Position numbers and translations under genes: made by a program
The notes under the pieces: generated by a model
The model's input: the letters and a program-made list of their open reading frames with translations, nothing else
Database searches by the model: none
What the model was told of the DNA's origin: nothing
Shown here: piece by piece, positions 1-5,972 of the stretch
Position numbering within the stretch: position 1 is the stretch's first letter
Layout of the letters: the number at the start of each line of letters is the position of its first letter
NCBI GenBank assembly: GCA_036279295.1
Contig: DASUJK010000377.1
Coordinates: 1 to 7,195, forward strand
From: DATEPR01 sp036279295
GTDB lineage: Bacteria > Actinomycetota > Actinomycetes > Mycobacteriales > Pseudonocardiaceae
Direction: 5' to 3'
DNA: 7,195 bases

Positions 1-744
1 GTGGTGTTGCAGCACGGCTTCTGCCGCAACCACCGGTTCTGGACCGGTTGGGTGCCCTATCTGGCCAGGCGCCACCGGGTGCTGCGGCCGGACCTGCCCG
101 GCTGCGGCGACAGCGGCCACCTGTCGGCGGTCGGCCTGGACCTGACCACGCTGGCCGACCTGCTCGGCGACACCCTGGCCGCCACCACGGACCGGCCGGT
201 GCACTACGTCGGCGAGTCACTGGGCGGCATTCTCGGTGTCGTGCTCGCGGCCACCCGGCCGGAGCTGGTCGCCTCGTTGAGCCTGGTGTCCACGCCGCTG
301 TGGGTCGACCCGATGGTCGGCACGACACAGGCGCTCGGCGAGGCGTCGTGGAGCGATGCCATTCGCAGGTACGGCATGCACGACTGGTGGCTGGCGTCGC
401 GCACCCGCATGCGGCACACCTCCGGTACCGAACGCCCGTCGGATGCCTGGATGGCCGAGCAGGTCCGCGATGTCGCCGTGGACACGGCGGTCGCCCTGGT
501 CGCGATCATCGAGTCGGCCGATGTCCGTGCGCTGGCGGCCGAGGTGCGGGTGCCGGTGACCGTGCTCGTGCCGGAGGGCAGCAAGTACGCCAACCGTGCC
601 AGCCAACGCGGCTACTACGACGCGTTTCCCACCCACACGGTGCGCACGGTGGCCGGCGCGAACCACGAGATGTACCTGGAGAACGTCGACGTGGTCGCGC
701 CCATGGTGGCCGGCTTCATGGACGAGGTGGACGGCCGATGCTGA
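1..744 (+). CDS. Alpha/beta-hydrolase-fold protein, 5' end cut by window
   Basis: Probable serine hydrolase (esterase, lactonase or C-C hydrolase type), cytoplasmic; 247 residues are visible. The chain opens with the oxyanion-region HGF motif at residues 5-7, followed by the DLPGCGDSG turn at 31-39, typical of MhpC/enol-lactonase-like hydrolases. The nucleophile elbow is GESLGG with Ser73 as the likely nucleophile. His222 in ANHEMYLEN is the likely catalytic base. The usual acid position (GxxD after strand 6/7) reads PEGSK at 191-195, so the canonical Asp appears to be Ser194; Glu192 could substitute. Family members normally have about 20 residues before HGF, so the GTG at base 1 is probably an internal valine. 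It overlaps the next gene by 7 nt (ATGCTGA), indicating translational coupling. The fold is confident; the substrate is not determinable. By context it may hydrolyse an ester or lactone feeding the hydroxy-acid oxidase downstream (inference). Confidence 0.85.
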   Translation: MVLQHGFCRNHRFWTGWVPYLARRHRVLRPDLPGCGDSGHLSAVGLDLTTLADLLGDTLAATTDRPVHYVGESLGGILGVVLAATRPELVASLSLVSTPLWVDPMVGTTQALGEASWSDAIRRYGMHDWWLASRTRMRHTSGTERPSDAWMAEQVRDVAVDTAVALVAIIESADVRALAAEVRVPVTVLVPEGSKYANRASQRGYYDAFPTHTVRTVAGANHEMYLENVDVVAPMVAGFMDEVDGRC

Positions 745-1814
745 GCACCCTCCTCTATCCCTGGGACGTCGCCGCGAACGGCGTGCGGGCGACCATCGGC
801 GAGCTGGCCGAACTCGGTGTGGACAGCATGCTGCTGTCGGCGACCTACCACCCGATCGCCGCCACGTCGATGCGGCCGACCGGTCCCCGGCCCTTCCACT
901 CGGCGGCCGGCGAGGTCCTGTTCGACATCGACCCGACCTGCTTCGCCGAGTCCGGTGTCACGCCGCTGGTGCGCCAACGCCACGACTTCTGGTCCACCAT
1001 CGGCGACACGGCCCGCGCGGCCGGTCTCGGCTTCGACGCCTGGGTGGTCACGGTGTTCCAGCCGTGGCTGGCCCGCGGCTACCCGGACACCGCGCGCACC
1101 TACCCGTCCGGCGACCTCAATCTCGACGCGGTCTGCCCGCTGGCCCCCCGCTACCAGGTGTACCTGCGGGAACTGGTCGGCGACATCGTCACCCGCAGCC
1201 GCCCGGACCGGGTGCTGCTGGAGAACCTGCTGTTCACGCCGTACGACTACGGCTGGATTCGCCCGCGCACCCTGGTCGACGTGTCGGCGATCGCGGCACG
1301 ACTGCTCGGCCTGTGCTTCTGTGCCGGCTGCCGCGCTGCCGGCACGGCGGCGGGCCTGGACATCGACGCATTCCGACAGGAGGTGTGCCGCCGTATCGAT
1401 GCCGAGTTCGGGTTGGCGTCACCACCGGCGGCCGGCTTCGACCAGGACCTCCAGCGGTACCTGGACAGCCGGTCGATCCGGCTCGGCGCGTACGTCGAGG
1501 AGCTGGCGCGGCTGACCCGGCTCGTGTTGTGGGCGGCCGAGGGCTACGGCATGACTGCGCTGGCACCGGCACTCGCGCGGGCGGCCGACTCGTTGCTCGT
1601 CTTCGACGACACGAACCTGCCGGTGGCCAAGCCGTCGACCCGGCTGCTGTACGTCGTGAGTTCGTTCGGTGCCGACGAGCAGCGTCTGACCGCCCAGGCC
1701 GAGGCGGCCACAACAGCCGGTCACACGGAGATCGCCCTCTACAACTGGGGCCTGGTGCCCAGGGCGAACTTCGCGCGCTCGGTGGAGATCTGCACAGCGG
1801 CCCAGGCAGGCTGA
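738..1814 (+). CDS. Uncharacterised protein, glycoside-hydrolase-like TIM-barrel type with CFCxxC motif
   Basis: 358 residues, function unknown. The open frame extends far upstream of ATG 738, but that part is only a shadow of the hydrolase. ATG 738 is preferred because it has a good ribosome site (GAGGTGG, 724-730, 7 nt away) and gives a sensible N-terminus, MLSTLLYPWD. No signal peptide or membrane helix is seen, so it is probably cytoplasmic. The layout resembles uncharacterised proteins related to glycoside-hydrolase-like TIM barrels: SATYHP near residue 35, a central FDAWVVTVF strand, CPLAPRYQVYLREL, then LLENLLFTPYDYGW, and a cysteine cluster C193-F-C195-A-G-C198. This LCFCxxC signature recurs in such proteins from memory, but I know of no established activity. 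The three clustered cysteines could bind a metal or be structural. A 14-nt gap separates it from the hydroxy-acid oxidase, so the two are almost certainly co-expressed. A role in releasing or modifying the pathway substrate is inference. Confidence 0.72.
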   Translation: MLSTLLYPWDVAANGVRATIGELAELGVDSMLLSATYHPIAATSMRPTGPRPFHSAAGEVLFDIDPTCFAESGVTPLVRQRHDFWSTIGDTARAAGLGFDAWVVTVFQPWLARGYPDTARTYPSGDLNLDAVCPLAPRYQVYLRELVGDIVTRSRPDRVLLENLLFTPYDYGWIRPRTLVDVSAIAARLLGLCFCAGCRAAGTAAGLDIDAFRQEVCRRIDAEFGLASPPAAGFDQDLQRYLDSRSIRLGAYVEELARLTRLVLWAAEGYGMTALAPALARAADSLLVFDDTNLPVAKPSTRLLYVVSSFGADEQRLTAQAEAATTAGHTEIALYNWGLVPRANFARSVEICTAAQAG

Positions 1815-1818
1815 GAAG

Positions 1819-1823
1819 AGGAG
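1819..1823 (+). promoter_or_regulatory. Ribosome binding site of the hydroxy-acid oxidase gene
   Basis: AGGAG lies 5 nt before ATG 1829 within a purine run starting right at the previous stop codon. It decides the start: the reading frame is open for more than 1.2 kb upstream and there is an in-frame GTG at 1823, but that GTG overlaps the Shine-Dalgarno itself, so ATG 1829 is chosen. Confidence 0.75.
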
Positions 1824-1828
1824 TGGTC

Positions 1829-2890
1829 ATGCTCGACGGAATCGTCAACGTCGCCGACTTCGAACGGCTGATGGCGGAGTCCGACGTCCCGGACAAGGTC
1901 CGGGACTTCTTCAACGGTGGCGCCGAGGACGAGGTCACGTTGCGCGCCAACACCGAACGCATCGCGGACCTGCGATTGGTGCCGCACGTGCTGTCCGGTG
2001 TCGGCAGCCCCGATCTCTCGGTCACCGTGCTGGGCCGACGGGTCGAGATGCCGATCTTCGTGTCACCGACCGGCCACCGGGACTTCCTGGTGGCCGACGC
2101 CGACGCCGAACTGTGCCGGGGCACCGCCGATGCCGGCGCGATCGGGTCGATCGCGTGGCGGGCCGGTGCCGCCCTGGACGACGTCGGTCCGGCGAAGGCC
2201 GACGACACCCGCTGGTACCAGGTGTATCCGGCGAACGACTTCGCACTGCTGCACCGCAGGATCGGTGAGGCGGCCGAGCTGGGCTACCACGCCGTCCTGG
2301 TCACGGTGGACGTGCCGGTGGTCGGCGCGCGGGAGCGGGACATCCGCGCCGGGTTCACCGAGGCGCAGCGCAACGCGCTCAAGGGTGTTTCGGCGACCGA
2401 GGCCGACACGTCGGTCGACTGGTCCAGGGTGGGTCCGATACCTGCCACCTGGGATCAGGTGGGCGAACTCGTCGCCAGGAGTCCGCTGCCGATCATCGTC
2501 AAGGGCATCCTGCATCCCGCCGACGCGCGGCGAGCCGTCGATGTCGGCGCACGCGGGGTGCTGGTCTCCAACCACGGTGGCCGACAACTCGACTCGGCCA
2601 TCGCCACGATCGACGCGCTGCCCGGTGTCGTGGCCGCGGTGGCCGGCAATCTGGAGGTGTTCGTCGACGGCGGGTTCCGCCGTGGCACGGACATCCTGAA
2701 GGCGCTCGCGCTCGGCGCCAAGGCCGTCGGCGTCGGGCGTCCGGCACTGTGGGCGCTGCGGGCCGGGGGAGCCGAGGGCGTCACCCGGCTGTGCGGCACC
2801 CTGCGTGCCGAACTCGCGCGGGCACTCGCGCTGTGCGGCCAGGCCGGCGCCGCCGACGTGGACCGGGACATTCTGCTCGGGGCGCCATGA
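1829..2890 (+). CDS. FMN-dependent alpha-hydroxy-acid oxidase/dehydrogenase
   Basis: 353 residues, the usual size for this TIM-barrel family (glycolate oxidase, lactate oxidase, mandelate dehydrogenase). It oxidises a 2-hydroxy acid to a 2-oxo acid using FMN. Visible family residues, with spinach glycolate oxidase (GOX) equivalents, are Tyr133 in WYQVY (Tyr129), Asp161 in VTVDVP (Asp157), Arg168 in GARERD (Arg164), Lys225 in IVKGI (Lys230), the catalytic base His249 in SNHGGRQLD (His254) and Arg252 (Arg257). The FMN-phosphate loop is DGGFRRGTD at 280-288, followed by ALALGAKAVGVGRP. Deviations: the substrate-binding Tyr24 position is Phe27 (RDFFNGGAEDE); the HPEGE-type segment after PT reads FLVADADAE; the TLSS-type FMN segment reads IGSIAWRAG; and the Asp161-to-Lys225 spacing is 9 residues shorter than in GOX, so loop 4 is reduced. 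These point to an unusual substrate. No membrane-anchoring insert of the mandelate dehydrogenase type is seen. It overlaps lacI by 4 nt (ATGA). Family is very sure; substrate unknown. Confidence 0.95.
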   Translation: MLDGIVNVADFERLMAESDVPDKVRDFFNGGAEDEVTLRANTERIADLRLVPHVLSGVGSPDLSVTVLGRRVEMPIFVSPTGHRDFLVADADAELCRGTADAGAIGSIAWRAGAALDDVGPAKADDTRWYQVYPANDFALLHRRIGEAAELGYHAVLVTVDVPVVGARERDIRAGFTEAQRNALKGVSATEADTSVDWSRVGPIPATWDQVGELVARSPLPIIVKGILHPADARRAVDVGARGVLVSNHGGRQLDSAIATIDALPGVVAAVAGNLEVFVDGGFRRGTDILKALALGAKAVGVGRPALWALRAGGAEGVTRLCGTLRAELARALALCGQAGAADVDRDILLGAP

Positions 2891-3936
2891 ACCACGAGCG
2901 GCCACCGACCCTGAAGGACGTCGCCGAGCTGGCCGGCGTGGACGTCAGCCTCGTCTCGAAGCTGATCAACGACGACCCGAACCTGCGGATCTCCGAGCCG
3001 ACCCGGCGCCGGGTCGAGGAGGCGATCCGCGCTACCGACTACCGGCCCAACCACATCGCCCGCGCGCTGCGCACCTCGCGTGGCCGGACCATCGCCTTCC
3101 TGCAACAGGGTTTTACCAACCCGATCTACGCCCGCATCGCCACCGGAGCCGTGCGTGCCGCCCACGAACACGACTACCTCTTTGTCATCGGTGACATCGA
3201 CGAGGTGGTCGAGGCGGCAGCCGGCCCAGGCCGGCTGGTCCGCTACCGGCAGGGCGGTGTGGACGGTCTGCTCGTCGGCGCCAGCATCCTGGCCGACGAC
3301 GTGATCGCGCGGCTGCTGCGGGAGCCGATGCCCATGGTGATGGTGAACCGGCGGGTGGCCGGTACCACCGCATGGGTCGCCGTGGACGACACAGCGGCAG
3401 TGGACCTCGCCGTCGACACCTTGCGCGGGGCCCGGCACGTCCGGGTCGGACTGTTGTCCGGCCCCGCGGACTACGAGTCGACCCAACGCAGGCGCACCGC
3501 GTTCAACGCGGCCATGCCGGGCGGTGGTCCGGTCGGCTTCGCCGATTCGCTGTCCGCCCACGACGGCTACCGCGCCGGCCTGCTCATGCTGGACCGGCAT
3601 CCCGGGCTGACCGCGATACTCGCCGGCCATGTGATGTTGGGTGTCGGCCTGCTGCGCGCGGCAGCAGAACGTGGTGTCGCCGTGCCGAGGGAACTGTCGG
3701 TCATCGGGTTGCACGACAGCGAGATCGCGAACTACGTGACACCGAGGCTGACCACGGTCGACACGCCGATGGAGGAGTTGGGCGCGGCCGCTGTCACCGC
3801 GCTGATCGCCGTCATCGAGGGCAGGCCGCCGGTCCCGTCGTTGGTCGTGTCGGCGCCGAAGCTGGTCTCGCGGGCTTCGGTGGCGTCACCTGCGGGAAAC
3901 GTGATTGACACCTCTGATGGCTACGGTATACCGTAG
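2887..3936 (+). CDS. LacI-family transcriptional regulator
   Basis: 349 residues, full family length. The N-terminal helix-turn-helix starts at TLKDVAELAGV (8-18), with recognition helix VSLVSKLIN (20-28). The hinge helix NHIARALR has Leu61 at the place of LacI Leu56, the residue that normally wedges into the operator centre. A periplasmic-binding-protein-like effector domain follows from about residue 67 (RTIAFLQQGF), with the family's C-terminal pattern PRELSVIGLHDSEIA then TPRLTTVDTPMEELG. Unusual at the DNA-reading surface: Asp19 where Ser is usual, Leu22 for Thr and Lys25 for LacI Arg22. The ATG overlaps the oxidase stop codon (ATGA), so the repressor is translated with the catabolic genes. 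Its final codons (GYGIP and stop) are written inside the palindrome that overlaps the next promoter. It is the natural candidate to repress the downstream transport genes and perhaps its own operon, with a pathway substrate or intermediate as inducer (inference). Confidence 0.95.
   Translation: MNHERPPTLKDVAELAGVDVSLVSKLINDDPNLRISEPTRRRVEEAIRATDYRPNHIARALRTSRGRTIAFLQQGFTNPIYARIATGAVRAAHEHDYLFVIGDIDEVVEAAAGPGRLVRYRQGGVDGLLVGASILADDVIARLLREPMPMVMVNRRVAGTTAWVAVDDTAAVDLAVDTLRGARHVRVGLLSGPADYESTQRRRTAFNAAMPGGGPVGFADSLSAHDGYRAGLLMLDRHPGLTAILAGHVMLGVGLLRAAAERGVAVPRELSVIGLHDSEIANYVTPRLTTVDTPMEELGAAAVTALIAVIEGRPPVPSLVVSAPKLVSRASVASPAGNVIDTSDGYGIP
3905..3932 (+). promoter_or_regulatory. Predicted sigma-70-type promoter of the transporter operon
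   Basis: TTGACA at 3905-3910 is a perfect -35 consensus; TATACC at 3927-3932 is a reasonable -10, with a 16-nt spacer. The promoter lies inside the end of lacI. Transcription would start near 3939-3941, giving a leader of about 120 nt before the binding-protein gene. The -10 box sits in the centre of a 22-bp palindrome, so a bound regulator would block RNA polymerase. The sequence match is seen directly; activity is inferred. Confidence 0.6.
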
Positions 3937-3939
3937 CCA
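3918..3939. promoter_or_regulatory. Perfect 22-bp palindromic operator candidate
   Basis: Half-site TGGCTACGGTA is followed immediately by its exact reverse complement, with no spacer; the symmetry breaks at the next base on each side. It overlaps the predicted -10 box and contains the lacI stop codon. The position is ideal for repression of the downstream transport genes by the adjacent LacI-family protein. The centre is an A/T step (GGTATACC) rather than the central CpG common in LacI operators, and a GTATAC core is also typical of GntR/FadR-type (FCD) sites, so the binding protein is not certain. As RNA it could fold into a hairpin, but no U-run follows, so a terminator is unlikely. Confidence 0.75.
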
Positions 3940-4062
3940 CACTCCTGAGGTGCAGGTCACACCGCAGGTACGCACCGGCCACACGCGACAGTGCACGGGC
4001 CGCAGCCGAACTCATGCCAGGTAGCACCTGACGAACCGCTCCGACGAGGGAGAACTGGCGAC
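3940..4062 (+). other. Leader between operator and binding-protein gene
   Basis: About 120 non-coding bases, probably the 5' untranslated region of the transporter mRNA. Visible in it are two direct copies of GCAGGT (3952 and 3964) and a small inverted repeat CAGGT-AGC-ACCTG (4018-4030). I see no recognisable riboswitch, no terminator with a T-run and no convincing leader peptide (only a 5-codon ATG frame at 4014 without a ribosome site). Confidence 0.45.
4046..4053 (+). promoter_or_regulatory. Ribosome binding site of the solute-binding protein gene
   Basis: GAGGGAGA lies 9 nt before ATG 4063. It favours this start over the in-frame ATG at 4084, which would give a more compact signal peptide but has no purine-rich site in front of it. 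Confidence 0.65.
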
Positions 4063-5154
4063 ATGACCGAACAAGTGGCGAACATGCGAAGAGGTCGTGT
4101 CCGACCTGCCTACCTGGGCATCACCGCACTCGCGACAGCCGCACTGCTCACGCTGGCCGCCTGCGGCAGCGGCAATCCGACCGCGAGCGGGTCGGCAGGC
4201 GCCGCGTCCGGCGCCAAGGAGTCCGATCCCAGCACGGTGACGATCGGGGTGGGCGGCTCGTACTCGTTCACGTACCTGCCGACCTACATCGCGGAGAGCA
4301 AGGGTTTCCTTGCCGACGCGCTCAAACCGCTCGGCGTCAAGGCCGTGCTGGACAACTTCTCCACCTCGGTGGACGCCACGAAGGCGATGCTGTCCGGCCA
4401 GACGCAGTACTCGGCCAGTGTCGCGTCCACGATGCTCAGTTCCGACGCGAACGGGCAGAGCAACATCCAGGCTGTCGCCCAGTTCCTCGACACCGACATC
4501 GTGGTCATGGTGGCACGCAAGGGAATGCCGACCGATCCCAGTGCGCTGGTCGGCAAGAAGTGGGGCATCGCTTCGTTCGGTGCCAACAACCAGGTGTCCG
4601 CGAACGCCGTGCTGGCCAGTATCGGCAAGAACATCAAGTCGGTGTCGCTGGTCGCCGTCGGACCGCCGTCCGCCTACGGCCCCGCCATGCAGGCCAACAA
4701 GATCGACGTCGCGCTGACCGGTGAACCGGCCGCGGAGACCATGCTCAGCTCCGGGCAGGCCGATGTGGTGCTCAACCTCTTCGACCCGGAAGTCGACAAG
4801 AAGATCTACGGCGGCCCGTACGCGACCTCCCAGTTGCAGGCGACACAGGACTTCATCAACAGCCACCCGCAGCTGACCAAGGCGCTCGTCGCGGCGCACG
4901 TCAAGGCGCTGCGGTGGATCGAGCAGAACAAGGACAATCCGGCGGCCATCGCGGCCGCGCTGCCCAAGCAGATGAACACCGCGTCGGTCACCGCCGTGCT
5001 GCAACGCGTCATCCCTGGCCTGTCCCAGACCGGTGTTGTCGACGCGGATGCCCTGAACAACACGATCAAGGCGGCGAAGGCGGCCGGCACGATGGACCAG
5101 AGCGCGAGTTTCGACACCAGCAAGCTGATCAACAACGTCGCCTTCGGAAACTAG
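4063..5154 (+). CDS. ABC transporter solute-binding lipoprotein, NitT/TauT/SsuA type
   Basis: 363 residues. Extracytoplasmic substrate receptor of an ABC importer, anchored to the membrane by a lipid. The signal peptide has a basic stretch (MRRGRVR, 8-14), a hydrophobic core at 18-31 and a lipobox LAAC with Cys34 as the lipidated residue. A Gly/Ser/Ala linker runs to about residue 57. The binding fold begins at VTIGVGG and LPTYIAESKGF (72-82), a pattern typical of the SsuA/THI5/NMT1-like superfamily, whose members bind sulfonates, taurine, nitrate, pyrimidine precursors or small aromatic acids. Further family-like segments are the DATKAMLSGQ stretch and VALTGEPAAE near 216-225, where a ligand-loop Glu221 occurs. 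An uncleaved start at ATG 4084 is the alternative. It is first in its operon, behind the palindrome-controlled promoter, and 13 nt before the first permease. The ligand cannot be read from sequence; context suggests an organic acid or its conjugate. Confidence 0.92.
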   Translation: MTEQVANMRRGRVRPAYLGITALATAALLTLAACGSGNPTASGSAGAASGAKESDPSTVTIGVGGSYSFTYLPTYIAESKGFLADALKPLGVKAVLDNFSTSVDATKAMLSGQTQYSASVASTMLSSDANGQSNIQAVAQFLDTDIVVMVARKGMPTDPSALVGKKWGIASFGANNQVSANAVLASIGKNIKSVSLVAVGPPSAYGPAMQANKIDVALTGEPAAETMLSSGQADVVLNLFDPEVDKKIYGGPYATSQLQATQDFINSHPQLTKALVAAHVKALRWIEQNKDNPAAIAAALPKQMNTASVTAVLQRVIPGLSQTGVVDADALNNTIKAAKAAGTMDQSASFDTSKLINNVAFGN

Positions 5155-5167
5155 GGCGGTCCTTGGT

Positions 5168-5971
5168 ATGGCGACAGCAACGATGACGACCGGGGCGCAG
5201 GCCACGAGCAGGCGCGGGATCAGATCCTGGGTCTGGCCGTGGCAGCTGGTCTCGGTCGTCGTCGCCATCGCCCTGTGGGCGTTGGCCGTGCAGACCGGCA
5301 TCGCGCCGCGCTCGGCGTTCAGCACACCGACCGTGGTGGCCCAGTGGCTCGGCGGCTGGCTCACCGACGGCACGGCGTGGACCGACATCAAGGCAACGCT
5401 GTTCGCGGCCCTGGGCGGCTACGTGATCGGCATCGTGGCCGGGCTGCTGGCCGCGTCGCTGTTCGCGTTCGTGCCCGGTGTCGCCGCGGTGCTGGAGCCG
5501 TACATGTCGCTGCTGAACAGCATTCCGCTGATCGTGATCGCGCCGCTGTTCCTGCTGGTGCTCGGCATCGGCGTCGCGTCGAAGCTGGCGCTGGCCGCGA
5601 TCATCGTGTTCTTCCTCGCGTTCTTCAGCCTCTACAACGGGTTCCGCAGCGTGGACCGCAACCTCATCAACCACGCGCGAGTACTCGGGGCCGGCCCGAT
5701 CCGCCTGGCCACCGTCGTCTACCTGCCGGCCGTGCTGTCCTGGGTGCTGACCACGATGCGGGTGGGCATCGGGTTCGCGTTCATCGGTGTCGTCGTCGGT
5801 GAGTTCGTCGGCGGCAACCAGGGCATCGGCGTCGAGATCAACCTCGGCCAGCAGCTCGACAAGGCCGACCAGACCGTCGGCGGCATCGTCGCGCTGATCG
5901 TCATCGCGGCCGTCCTGGACTGGCTGATCGCCAAGATCGAGTCACGATTCGCCCAGTGGCAGGTGTTCTGA
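5168..5971 (+). CDS. ABC transporter permease 1, NitT/TauT (SsuC/TauC-like)
   Basis: 267 residues, the usual size for this family. Inner-membrane channel subunit. Hydrophobic segments occur at about 24-42, 78-102, 119-136, 139-157, 189-211 and 233-256, consistent with six helices of the BPD_transp_1 domain. The cytoplasmic EAA loop, which contacts the ATPase, corresponds to HARVLGAGPIRLATVVYLPA (169-188) with the conserved LGA and LP elements. The start at ATG 5168 has a modest AGGG site at 5153-5156; ATG 5183 is possible but has none. It ends one base before the ATG of permease 2 (TGAGATG). It is clearly related to permease 2 (shared LLNSIP/TLNAVP, APL, LYNG/VYNG, LGA, GEFVG/AEFVG), so the channel is probably a heterodimer. 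Confidence 0.93.
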   Translation: MATATMTTGAQATSRRGIRSWVWPWQLVSVVVAIALWALAVQTGIAPRSAFSTPTVVAQWLGGWLTDGTAWTDIKATLFAALGGYVIGIVAGLLAASLFAFVPGVAAVLEPYMSLLNSIPLIVIAPLFLLVLGIGVASKLALAAIIVFFLAFFSLYNGFRSVDRNLINHARVLGAGPIRLATVVYLPAVLSWVLTTMRVGIGFAFIGVVVGEFVGGNQGIGVEINLGQQLDKADQTVGGIVALIVIAAVLDWLIAKIESRFAQWQVF

Positions 5972-5972
5972 G

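Noticed and set aside
423..430. CGGTACCG-like short palindromes inside coding regions as extra operators
   Set aside because: Only 6-8 bp long, different from the 22-bp site, and common in high-G+C coding sequence.
596..1828. Upstream extension of the hydroxy-acid oxidase frame
   Set aside because: The extension is the out-of-frame shadow of the CFCxxC gene, Arg/Pro/Gly-rich; the strong AGGAG and ATG 1829 mark the true start.
2455..3714. Long antisense open frame (about 419 codons) across the oxidase and lacI genes
   Set aside because: Its translation is low-complexity and Gly/Arg/His-rich with no recognisable motif, and it lies opposite two well-supported genes; typical shadow frame of high-G+C coding DNA.
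3918..3939. Intrinsic terminator after lacI
   Set aside because: The palindrome could form an RNA hairpin, but no T-run follows, and its overlap with a consensus promoter makes an operator the better reading.
3952..4030. CAGGT copies in the leader as regulator half-sites
   Set aside because: Short, irregularly spaced motifs that are expected by chance in this composition; only the small inverted repeat is noted in the leader entry.
4014..4031. Five-codon leader peptide (ATG to TGA)
   Set aside because: No ribosome site, no regulatory codon run and no attenuator structure.
4012..5391. Long antisense open frame (about 459 codons) opposite the binding-protein gene
   Set aside because: Arg/His/Gly-rich nonsense composition opposite a clear lipoprotein gene; no start context or family signature.
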